Shown here: positions 7,760 through 13,896 of the stretch, piece after piece
How positions within the stretch are numbered: position 1 is the first letter of the stretch
Layout: each line of letters starts with the position of its first letter
Virus record (IMG/VR): IMGVR_UViG_3300035670_001040
Coordinates: 1 to 27,853 of that record
Source of the DNA: a virus
Direction: 5' to 3' (one strand)
DNA length: 27,853 bases
Translations under genes and position numbers: made by a program
The notes under the pieces: generated by a model
The model's database searches: none
Told to the model about the DNA's origin: nothing
The model's input: only the letters and a program-made list of their open reading frames with translations

Positions 7760-7836
7760 CCAAAAATTTTCTCCCAATTTTCACAGTAAATTTTGTAATT
7801 TACTGGCCGATAAGAATCACCTTTTCCTGCACTCAT
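7699..7836 (-). CDS. Small conserved phage protein (RPVxxxxYxxNWxxIFG type)
   Basis: A 45-aa protein starting MSAGKGDSYRPVNYKIY and containing CENWEKIFG. This matches a tiny family that I recall from many phages (GKGDxxRPV...KY..NYD.IFG). The tail is Lys/Ser-rich. A near-perfect sigma70 promoter ends 6 bases before its ATG, making it the first gene of the early run to 6485. Function unknown. Confidence 0.6.
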   Translation of the reverse strand: MSAGKGDSYRPVNYKIYCENWEKIFGCPKKTKSKNSKKRSKNSKN

Positions 7837-7842
7837 GACAAT

Positions 7843-7870
7843 ATTATATATCATGGTAAACGAATGTCAA
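7843..7870 (-). promoter_or_regulatory. Sigma70-type early promoter (TTGACA-N16-TATAAT)
   Basis: Consensus TTGACA (7870-7865) and TATAAT (7848-7843) are 16 bp apart, with 6 bases (ATTGTC) to the ATG at 7836. The -35 lies 2 bp from the plus-strand late motif at 7873. Confidence 0.8.
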
Positions 7871-7872
7871 AT

Positions 7873-7879
7873 CTAAATA
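7873..7879 (+). promoter_or_regulatory. T4-type late promoter motif CTAAATA
   Basis: CTAAATA followed by ATTTT and the ATG at 7885 (5-base spacing), the same arrangement as at 26885. It sits back to back with the early promoter of the 7836 gene. Confidence 0.6.
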
Positions 7880-7884
7880 ATTTT

Positions 7885-8565
7885 ATGAAGAACAATAAAG
7901 GTTATTATAGTTGGATTCATTCCCTCAAGCAAGCCGCCATGGAATCTCAAGCCAAAGGTGTAGAGATGATTACAGAGGCAAAGAGAGGAAAAATGGAAGC
8001 AGGTATGGATCTTGCTGCAAAGGCTCAAATTGATGCCGAAATTTTGGCAAGAGGTGAACGAAAAGCATTGAGTGCCAGAGAATTGGCTGCTGGCGGTGAT
8101 GCTGATTATGTCGCAGCAGAGGCAGGAGAAGACGAAGATGCTGATCACATTCCAGACATTGCTGATCCTGATTCTGCTAAACTTCCAACCTTTAATGTGC
8201 CTGCAACTCCAGTAACAACACAACACCCAGAACCAATGTATAAGAGTGCTGCAGAAGCAGAGGCAGCAGTCCGTGCCCACAATCAAGCACGCCACGGGCA
8301 TCTAGCACAAAAGGCAGCAGATTTTGCTGGAGCAGTTCAAGCAGGAAGAGAAGCCGCACAGGAAGCTAGAAAAAAGGGTATGTTGCCGAAGAGCGTAAAG
8401 GCTGCAGTCAAAAAGAGAATTGAAGATTATAAGGCATCAAAAAAGGCAGCACGCGAAGAGGAAGCCCCTGAAAGATTTGAAGAAGTAATTACTCCAGAGG
8501 GTCATCGTATGCACATGCCCATGGAATCAGTTAACGATAAGATCAATAGATTCTTGAAAGATTAA
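7885..8565 (+). CDS. Ala-rich T4-like phage protein, late
   Basis: A 226-aa protein (MKNNKGYYSWIHSLKQAAME...), helical and Ala/Glu/Lys-rich. The N-terminal YYSWIHSLKQAAMES block resembles uncharacterised cyanophage proteins. I start it at 7885 because the late motif lies 5 bases upstream; the in-frame ATG at 7864 precedes the motif. An I-T-E site near residue 30 could be cut by a prohead protease. There is an acidic patch (GEDEDADHIPD) and a basic helical C-terminal half. Role unknown; possibly a scaffold or internal head protein. Confidence 0.55.
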   Translation: MKNNKGYYSWIHSLKQAAMESQAKGVEMITEAKRGKMEAGMDLAAKAQIDAEILARGERKALSARELAAGGDADYVAAEAGEDEDADHIPDIADPDSAKLPTFNVPATPVTTQHPEPMYKSAAEAEAAVRAHNQARHGHLAQKAADFAGAVQAGREAAQEARKKGMLPKSVKAAVKKRIEDYKASKKAAREEEAPERFEEVITPEGHRMHMPMESVNDKINRFLKD

Positions 8566-8768
8566 GAATCGGGATTCCCGATATCTCGGGTCCAAACCCA
8601 TTCATCCCAGATTATTTGAGCAAAATCGTCGCCCTTATTATGGCGACGATTTTCTATTTCAGCCATTCCGGGAGCGGATATGGGGGCTTCAAGTTCCCAT
8701 GAATACCAATACCACTCTCCGGGATCTAGTCTCCTGTTCGTAACCAGACACCGGATTTCTCTAGACAT
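8562..8768 (-). CDS. Small Trp-rich hypothetical protein
   Basis: A 68-aa protein (MSREIRCLVTNRRLDPGEWY...) with seven Trp residues (GEWYWYSWE, IIWDEWVWTRD). It overlaps the end of the convergent 7885 gene by 4 bases and carries a perfect 12-bp hairpin in its middle, so either the ORF or the terminator role of the hairpin is compromised. Unrecognised. Confidence 0.45.
   Translation of the reverse strand: MSREIRCLVTNRRLDPGEWYWYSWELEAPISAPGMAEIENRRHNKGDDFAQIIWDEWVWTRDIGNPDS
8622..8653. terminator. Probable bidirectional terminator hairpin
   Basis: AAAATCGTCGCC (8622-8633) and GGCGACGATTTT (8642-8653) form a perfect 12-bp stem with an 8-base loop. Reading either way, the stem ends in TTTT. It lies 57 bases after the end of the 7885-8565 gene and within the 68-aa minus ORF. 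Confidence 0.55.
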
Positions 8769-8771
8769 AAA

Positions 8772-9023
8772 TCAGTTCAATGTATATACTTTTGCACCAG
8801 AAATGTCTGTGACGGCGTAAACATTCATTGGAAAAATTTGTGGCCCTGCGGCTGTTGCTGCAGCAAAATTTAATCCTAAGTTAAAAGTTCCACCTGAACT
8901 ATTGAAGGCCCAAGCAGTTAATCCGGGTGTACCAGTTGTTGGAACTACCAACAAACCCTTGTGTTTTGCTAATTGTGTTACGCCAGCAGTTACTTGTGAT
9001 GCTTGTGAGTATTTGTCGTACAT
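8772..9023 (-). CDS. Small late protein, possibly structural
   Basis: An 83-aa protein starting MYDKYSQASQVTAGVTQLAK, rich in Gly, Thr, Asn and Ala (WAFNSSGGTFNLGLNFAAAT...), as in small beta-rich virion proteins. The start at 9023 is supported by a minus-strand CTAAATA 8 bases upstream; an in-frame start at 9131 would run through the upstream gene. It is the only clear minus-strand gene with the late motif in this window. Confidence 0.55.
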   Translation of the reverse strand: MYDKYSQASQVTAGVTQLAKHKGLLVVPTTGTPGLTAWAFNSSGGTFNLGLNFAAATAAGPQIFPMNVYAVTDISGAKVYTLN

Positions 9024-9031
9024 GTTACAAA

Positions 9032-9038
9032 TATTTAG
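9032..9038 (-). promoter_or_regulatory. Minus-strand T4-type late motif CTAAATA
   Basis: CTAAATA on the minus strand, 8 bases before the ATG at 9023, containing the TAA stop of the upstream gene. Confidence 0.55.
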
Positions 9039-9337
9039 GTTGATTTTATAGTCACATCTTTCATCGCCAAAGAAGTCCAGAACGGCTGCAAATGTTCTGG
9101 TCCTGTGGCAAATCCAACCATCCAAACACATCTTTGAACTCTTCCAACAATTTGATTCACGCCTATGTGATAGGCTGCACCCTCTTCATATTGGTCAATT
9201 TTGACCTTGAAGGGTGTCTTTGATTCCACTTCCTGAATAAATTTTTCAATATAATCAGGATAGACAATTTTGACAATTTTAATAGGCTTCTTAGGCTTAC
9301 GCTTTGGTTGTGTTGATGTTTTACGAATTCTTGGCAT
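9035..9337 (-). CDS. Hypothetical protein downstream of tRNA-Gly
   Basis: A 100-aa protein starting MPRIRKTSTQPKRKPKKPIK, with a very basic N-terminus, then a mixed segment (IEKFIQEVESKTPFKVKIDQ) and WMVGFATGPEHLQPFW. The ATG at 9337 is 3 bases after the tRNA-Gly 3' end; an apparent earlier start at 9367 lies inside the tRNA and is rejected. Probably cotranscribed with the tRNA. No family recognised. Confidence 0.55.
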   Translation of the reverse strand: MPRIRKTSTQPKRKPKKPIKIVKIVYPDYIEKFIQEVESKTPFKVKIDQYEEGAAYHIGVNQIVGRVQRCVWMVGFATGPEHLQPFWTSLAMKDVTIKST

Positions 9338-9340
9338 AAA

Positions 9341-9412
9341 TGCGGCTGGAGAGAATCGAACTCTCATATCAAGCTTGGAAGGCTAGCGTAATGGCCATTA
9401 TACTACAGCCGC
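9341..9412 (-). tRNA. tRNA-Gly (anticodon TCC)
   Basis: A 72-base cloverleaf on the minus strand. The acceptor GCGGCTG pairs with CAGCCGC, the anticodon loop is CTTCCAA (anticodon TCC, reads GGA/GGG), and a T-arm with GTTCGATTC is present. The discriminator is A; CCA is not encoded. Confidence 0.9.
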
Positions 9413-9414
9413 GT

Positions 9415-9421
9415 CTAAATA
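9415..9421 (+). promoter_or_regulatory. T4-type late promoter motif CTAAATA
   Basis: CTAAATA 5 bases before the ATG at 9427 and 2 bases beyond the 5' end of the opposite-strand tRNA-Gly. It fixes the start of the 64-aa gene. Confidence 0.6.
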
Positions 9422-9426
9422 TTTAC

Positions 9427-9621
9427 ATGAAAAAATTAAAAGAAGGCAATCTTTATAATGTTGAACAGTCTGTCACTCCCGGAATGGGAACAAATGTTAG
9501 TAAGGTTGGATTGTCTGCTTGGCAGCGGGAAATGAGAAAACAATTGATGCAAAAATTGAAGCATTATGCACCTGACCAAATACAAAAGATAATAAATGCT
9601 ACTTTTGGGGATAACATTTAA
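9427..9621 (+). CDS. Small late protein, unknown
   Basis: A 64-aa protein (MKKLKEGNLYNVEQSVTPGM...) with a helical C-terminal half (SAWQREMRKQLMQKLKHYAP...IQKIINATFG). The start is set by the late motif 5 bases upstream; an earlier in-frame start at 9340 lies in the tRNA-Gly region. Its stop overlaps the stop of the convergent 9618-9812 gene. Function unknown. Confidence 0.6.
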   Translation: MKKLKEGNLYNVEQSVTPGMGTNVSKVGLSAWQREMRKQLMQKLKHYAPDQIQKIINATFGDNI

Positions 9622-9812
9622 ACTCCAAGGGTTTTTCTTAATTTGATATCTCCCTTGAAATATGAATCAAACCTTGACACAATTTTTTCTTTTTGGGAAA
9701 CAAGTTTATTGTATTCCTTGGTGCTAGATTTGTCATTGGTTTCACAGCGTCCAATGTGCTTCATCGTCTCACCATACTCATAAATCAACTCTTCAAGTTC
9801 CTTGTTGTTCAT
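9618..9812 (-). CDS. Small coiled-coil early protein
   Basis: A 64-aa protein (MNNKELEELIYEYGETMKHI...) that is charged and helical throughout, probably a coiled coil. It stands alone under a sigma70-type promoter that ends 9 bases before its ATG. No family recognised. Confidence 0.55.
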   Translation of the reverse strand: MNNKELEELIYEYGETMKHIGRCETNDKSSTKEYNKLVSQKEKIVSRFDSYFKGDIKLRKTLGV

Positions 9813-9815
9813 GGT

Positions 9816-9822
9816 CTAAATA
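9816..9822 (+). promoter_or_regulatory. Possible late motif CTAAATA
   Basis: CTAAATA here is 34 bases before the likely ATG at 9857 and overlaps the -10 region of the opposite early promoter. The longer spacing makes this site less certain than the others. Confidence 0.35.
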
Positions 9823-9849
9823 GTATAGCAGCGAATAGAGGTTGGTCAA
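9822..9849 (-). promoter_or_regulatory. Sigma70-type early promoter (TTGACC-N16-TATACT)
   Basis: Minus-strand TTGACC (9849-9844) and TATACT (9827-9822) are 16 bp apart and lie 9 bases from the ATG at 9812. The divergent plus gene starts just beyond it. Confidence 0.7.
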
Positions 9850-9856
9850 GCAATTC

Positions 9857-10441
9857 ATGAAACACCCAAATCAATCATTTATTGACAACTTTAATAGACC
9901 AAACCGGGGACCAGAAGGCGTTCCAACCTATCGCTATACTCAAAAATTTATAGAAAAGAAAAGAAAACAAAAGTTTGAATATTTTGTTGAGTCTTTGAAT
10001 AATCCAAAACCAAAGACCAATAATCTTGCTCAAGAAATTAATCGAATCTTTTCCTACAATACTCTTTCAAAGAATACCAAAAAGCCTTTGCTGGAAACCA
10101 AGCAGAGTGTTGGTTCGCTGCCTCAACAGTTCAATTATAATGGATTGGTGTATGCATTCAATCAAGAATTGAATATGTATGTCAATCAACATGGACATGC
10201 AATTTCCATTGAGCAAGCCACGGCATTCATGGAGATGGCACAACTTGAAGAAATTGTAGATGTAAGCCACGATTCTAGTCTTGATGGTGCTCAAAATGCT
10301 AGAGAAGAAAATACATCAATACCACCATCACCACCAATTGATTTTCAAGCAAGTTTAAGTACTACACTTCTTGACGGAGTTTGTTTCAGTTGGGTTGATA
10401 CATCAAATAATGAAACAGGTTTTGCAATTTATGCAGGATAA
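9857..10441 (+). CDS. Virion/adhesin-like protein ending in a half fibronectin type III domain
   Basis: A 194-aa protein (from ATG 9857; a TTG at 9842 is possible). Residues about 88-135 form a module (LPQQFNYNGLVYAFN...YVNQHGHAIS...QATAF) repeated in the 11815-12990 protein (LPQNISYNGLLYTYN...FINQFGHKID...QASAF). The C-terminus LLDGVCFSWVDTSNNETGFAIYAG matches the first strands of an Fn3 domain (compare VGLTWSDNSNNERGFYIYQA in the paralogue), but the protein stops there. The missing half appears at the end of the next gene. Probably a surface-exposed virion protein that was interrupted. Confidence 0.6.
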   Translation: MKHPNQSFIDNFNRPNRGPEGVPTYRYTQKFIEKKRKQKFEYFVESLNNPKPKTNNLAQEINRIFSYNTLSKNTKKPLLETKQSVGSLPQQFNYNGLVYAFNQELNMYVNQHGHAISIEQATAFMEMAQLEEIVDVSHDSSLDGAQNAREENTSIPPSPPIDFQASLSTTLLDGVCFSWVDTSNNETGFAIYAG

Positions 10442-10446
10442 GTTAA

Positions 10447-11790
10447 ATGGCTTATATAGTTAATTACAATTCTTCTGAACATGATTTATATGAATATTTG
10501 TCGGGTCCTACTATAGATCCAAAAAATTATGCGAATAATACTCAAGTTTATGGTTACACCTATAATACTAATTTATGGATTGAAAAGCCAGTTTATGGTT
10601 TGTGTGGTGGTGTTGACTTTAGTGGAATAGACGTAAGACCAAGAGGTGCACCATCATATGGATTTGATACATGGGCAAATGCAGATTCTTCAGGAATATC
10701 CTATGTAAATGGAGTTCTTTCTTATCCATCCGCGATATATTTTTTAGGTGGATATCAAAACATTCAAACATGTTATTTTCCAGGTTGCCCAACTGGCAAT
10801 TTTGATAGGGCAAGTAATTATAATTATTGGAATAATGGCGTATTTGCAAAAATTTTAATAAGTCCAAAACATTTTATTTCAACATTACATTTTGTTGGTG
10901 CTGGACCTAAATCTACAACAGCATTTTTTCTCGGAAAAGGTGGAACATTTTATTCAAAAACAGCATTTAAAAAATTTGATTTTCAACCAGCCGGAAGTCC
11001 TGCTGGATATACTTGGCCTGCTGGTTATACTTGGCCACAATACAAAGATTGGTGTTTATTTGAATTGGACGAAGCCTTTACAGAAACGCAATTGAATGAT
11101 GTAAAGATTTATAAATTTGCAAATTTGGCTAGCATTCCTCAAGATACACCAATTTATCTTGTTAGTCCTCAAAGTGTAATAACTACTAGAAAAAGAGGAA
11201 CCGCAAGTATATTAAAGTATGGTGAATCTATTAATTTTTTATCCTTTTATTTTAATCCAAATATAGAAACCACAGTTCCATATTATGGTTATGAAGGAGT
11301 TACTGGAGAAGTTTCAAATACATCAAGCGCTTGGCCTGGGGATAGTGGAACACCATCATTAGTTTATGATACAAATACAAATGACACTTATTTTTTATCT
11401 CTTTTAAGTGGTGGTGGTGGAATTTTTGATAATTCAATTGATCCTTCCCTGTATCCAAATACACCAGATGCCACTGATGGAAAAATACTTTTTGATTCTT
11501 TACAAAAATACATATATGATCAAATTGGCTATACAATAGGTATTGCAAATCTCTCAAGTGCCCAACCGTTGCCCCCACCAACACCGGGTGGTATACCACC
11601 TCCAGAAATTTTTGTTAATGGAAAAACTTTATATCTCCAACAATCTCAAATAGCACCAAATATTACAAATATAGAATTAGGTGGATTGGAGAGTGGTTTA
11701 ACATATGATTTTGCTATAATTTCTTATAATTCCGTTGGGTATTCTGGTTATTCATACATTCAAAATTTTTATTTGCCATTTTCTATTTAA
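10447..11790 (+). CDS. Trypsin-like serine protease with C-terminal half Fn3 domain
   Basis: A 447-aa protein with an S1/trypsin-like catalytic triad: His148 in ISTLHFVG, Asp201 in KDWCLFELDE and Ser300 in WPGDSGTPSLV. The spacing and order fit the chymotrypsin fold. The N-terminal 130 residues are Tyr/Asn/Gly-rich with no signal peptide. Positions 186-197 hold a tandem AGYTWP repeat. After a Pro-rich linker (PLPPPTPGGIPPPE), residues about 385-447 look like the second half of an Fn3 domain (NIELGGLESGLTYDFAIISYN). A weak AGGA lies 5-8 bases before the upstream stop. Probably virion-associated; the target is unknown. Confidence 0.7.
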   Translation: MAYIVNYNSSEHDLYEYLSGPTIDPKNYANNTQVYGYTYNTNLWIEKPVYGLCGGVDFSGIDVRPRGAPSYGFDTWANADSSGISYVNGVLSYPSAIYFLGGYQNIQTCYFPGCPTGNFDRASNYNYWNNGVFAKILISPKHFISTLHFVGAGPKSTTAFFLGKGGTFYSKTAFKKFDFQPAGSPAGYTWPAGYTWPQYKDWCLFELDEAFTETQLNDVKIYKFANLASIPQDTPIYLVSPQSVITTRKRGTASILKYGESINFLSFYFNPNIETTVPYYGYEGVTGEVSNTSSAWPGDSGTPSLVYDTNTNDTYFLSLLSGGGGIFDNSIDPSLYPNTPDATDGKILFDSLQKYIYDQIGYTIGIANLSSAQPLPPPTPGGIPPPEIFVNGKTLYLQQSQIAPNITNIELGGLESGLTYDFAIISYNSVGYSGYSYIQNFYLPFSI

Positions 11791-11798
11791 ATCTATTC

Positions 11799-11805
11799 CT
11801 AAATA
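11799..11805 (+). promoter_or_regulatory. T4-type late promoter motif CTAAATA
   Basis: CTAAATA 9 bases before the ATG at 11815, a few bases after the protease stop. Confidence 0.6.
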
Positions 11806-11814
11806 ATAAAGCCT

Positions 11815-12990
11815 ATGGACCGAAGCATTCTTAAACAATATCTGTCTGGTTTTCAAGCCATAAAGCGCCCATCCTTTTTATTAGAAAATTCGATGGCTTT
11901 GGGAAACCTTCCTCAAAACATAAGTTACAATGGTTTGTTGTATACTTATAATCTTCAAGAAAATGCGTTTATAAATCAATTTGGTCATAAAATTGATGCT
12001 AGCCAAGCATCGGCATTTATTACTGAAGCCCGCCAGTTTAATCAATTGATGCCAGCCGCCATAATGGATTTAACAAGCAATGCTAGCGGAGATTCGCCTG
12101 TAATTATAACAGTTGAAAATGGTACAAAAGATATTTTTGTATTTTCTGATCCTATAAATCCAACAACAAAAAATGATATTACTTGGGATTATGTTGACGG
12201 TGTAGATTTTGATGCTGTTGTTGTTTCTTATTCAGCCACAAGTCCTAGTGGCCCTTTCACAACTCTTACAACTATAACTGATACTGAAATTCAGTATTAT
12301 GCCCATACTGGTGTAAGTGCTGGAGAAACATACTATTATAGAGTTTCTTCATCTAAAAATTCTGTTGTTTCTGAGGGTGGAACCATTACTTTCCAAACTG
12401 CTGGATCCACATTACCTCCAGTTGGAGTTACAGCACCATCAGGTCTTTCTTATTACACGATTACAACATCTACTGTCGGCCTAACTTGGTCGGATAATTC
12501 AAACAATGAACGTGGTTTTTATATCTATCAAGCCCTTGGAAATTCTGCGCAACCACTTTCAATTATTCGTGGAACCGTACCAAATCAAAACTCTGTTCTC
12601 ATTCAAAGACTCACAGAAGGAACAACGTATTCGTTTGCAGTTGCTGCCTTTGGAACAGGATTTACATCTGCCCTTACAAATATAATTACAGTAAAAACTT
12701 TGGTAAGTCCACCAGCACAACCAAAAAATCTAACTGCAACTGCTCTTGGAACTTCATCAATAAGAGCTAATTGGGATGGTGCAACTGGTTTAGATTATTA
12801 TAATATAGCCAGATCTACAAACAACATCACTTATACTTCTGGTGTAACTCTACCAGCTGGTTCAACTACATATACCTTCACAGGATTGAGCCAAGGAACT
12901 CTATATTATGTAAGATTGAATGCTCAAAATGCAGGTGGAACTTCAGCATTTGCTTTCGCAAACGCAACAACAGAAGGATTAGGTCTGTAA
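11815..12990 (+). CDS. Virion protein with three fibronectin type III domains
   Basis: A 391-aa protein. An N-terminal module (about 35-75) is shared with the 9857 protein. Then come three Fn3-like domains, roughly 105-197, 203-292 and 297-388, each with a Trp in strand B (ITWDYV, LTWSDN, ANWDGA) and the TYYYRV / TYSFAV / LYYVRL strand-F signature. Tandem Fn3 domains in phages decorate tails or capsids and often bind cell surfaces. No enzymatic motif is seen. Ser/Thr-rich linkers and codon bias match the two preceding genes, so the three probably form one virion module. Confidence 0.7.
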   Translation: MDRSILKQYLSGFQAIKRPSFLLENSMALGNLPQNISYNGLLYTYNLQENAFINQFGHKIDASQASAFITEARQFNQLMPAAIMDLTSNASGDSPVIITVENGTKDIFVFSDPINPTTKNDITWDYVDGVDFDAVVVSYSATSPSGPFTTLTTITDTEIQYYAHTGVSAGETYYYRVSSSKNSVVSEGGTITFQTAGSTLPPVGVTAPSGLSYYTITTSTVGLTWSDNSNNERGFYIYQALGNSAQPLSIIRGTVPNQNSVLIQRLTEGTTYSFAVAAFGTGFTSALTNIITVKTLVSPPAQPKNLTATALGTSSIRANWDGATGLDYYNIARSTNNITYTSGVTLPAGSTTYTFTGLSQGTLYYVRLNAQNAGGTSAFAFANATTEGLGL

Positions 12991-13033
12991 ATTTTTTAAT
13001 CAAGACTTTTAATAAATTTTGATATACAATTCT

Positions 13034-13885
13034 ATGATCGTAAAACGAGAAAATAAATTCGTAGTCATGGATTCAGAAGGAAAAAAAGTACTTGGTACAC
13101 ATTCCACAAAAGAACAAGCAGAAAAACAATTGACTGCTATTCACATTTCTCAAAAGAAGAGAAAGTCACTTAAGGAATTCCTTGAAGAAACTTCACAACT
13201 CACTCTTCAATACCACGATCAACTGAATCCAAATCTTTGGGAAAACAATAAACTAAAAGAAGAAGTAAGAAACAAGCTTCTTCAAATAGCCGATGTGTGG
13301 ACAAAGTTTGCAAAGATTCCAGCAGAAGCCATTGAGGATGTGTTGGTCGTTGGAGGAAATGCAAACTTCAACTATACTCCCTATTCTGACATAGACCTCC
13401 ATATTCTTGTAGATAAATCAAAGATTGCAGACTGCCCAGAAATACTGGATGAATACCTAAAAGACAAGAAGCAACTTTGGGCACATTCACACGACATAAA
13501 GATCTACAGCCACGATGTTGAGATCTATGCCCAAGACATCTCCGAGCAAGTTCCAGCCAACCAAGGGTCCTATAGTCTTACACAGAACGAATGGCTAAAT
13601 GAACCAAAACAAGAAGAAATAAATTTAGAAGATCCTGAAATTTCATTGAAAGTCAATGAACTTATTCATAAAATTGAAGGTATGATTTCTTCCAAAGCAA
13701 GTGATGAATCTTTCACAAAATTGAAAGAAAAGTTCCGTACAATGAGATCTGCTGGTCTAAAGAAAGCAGGAGAATTTTCAGTTGAAAATTTGGTATTCAA
13801 GGAACTTCGAAACCGTGGATATTTGGATAAAGTGAATGATTACATTCTCAGCACACAAGATGAAAATCTAAGCCTTAAAAATTAA
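13034..13885 (+). CDS. Nucleotidyltransferase-fold protein with internal head-tag-like segment
   Basis: A 283-aa protein (from ATG 13034). Residues 1-38 form a small module (VKRENKFVVMDSEGKKVLGT...EQAEKQL) known from many phage proteins. Next comes KSLKEFLEE (44-52), like the start tags elsewhere in the window. The catalytic part has VVGGNANFNYTPYSDIDLHI with Gly107-Gly108, Asp119 and Asp121, and a third carboxylate at Asp161 (HDVEIY). This is the pol-beta/MNT nucleotidyltransferase signature. It would transfer NMPs to an unknown RNA, protein or small-molecule acceptor. The C-terminus is helical. Confidence 0.65.
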   Translation: MIVKRENKFVVMDSEGKKVLGTHSTKEQAEKQLTAIHISQKKRKSLKEFLEETSQLTLQYHDQLNPNLWENNKLKEEVRNKLLQIADVWTKFAKIPAEAIEDVLVVGGNANFNYTPYSDIDLHILVDKSKIADCPEILDEYLKDKKQLWAHSHDIKIYSHDVEIYAQDISEQVPANQGSYSLTQNEWLNEPKQEEINLEDPEISLKVNELIHKIEGMISSKASDESFTKLKEKFRTMRSAGLKKAGEFSVENLVFKELRNRGYLDKVNDYILSTQDENLSLKN

Positions 13886-13891
13886 TAAATA
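13885..13891 (+). promoter_or_regulatory. T4-type late promoter motif ATAAATA
   Basis: AATAAATA (counting the A at 13884) fits the NATAAATA form of T4-like late promoters and lies 5 bases (ATATT) before the ATG at 13897. Confidence 0.6.
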
Positions 13892-13896
13892 ATATT

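Noticed and set aside
7864-7884. Earlier ATG for the Ala-rich late gene
   Set aside because: It precedes the late motif CTAAATA at 7873, and the ATG at 7885 has the same 5-base spacing seen at other late genes.
13019-13033. TTG start for the nucleotidyltransferase gene
   Set aside because: The ATG at 13034 is five codons on and matches the usual start of its N-terminal module (IVKRxxKFVV).
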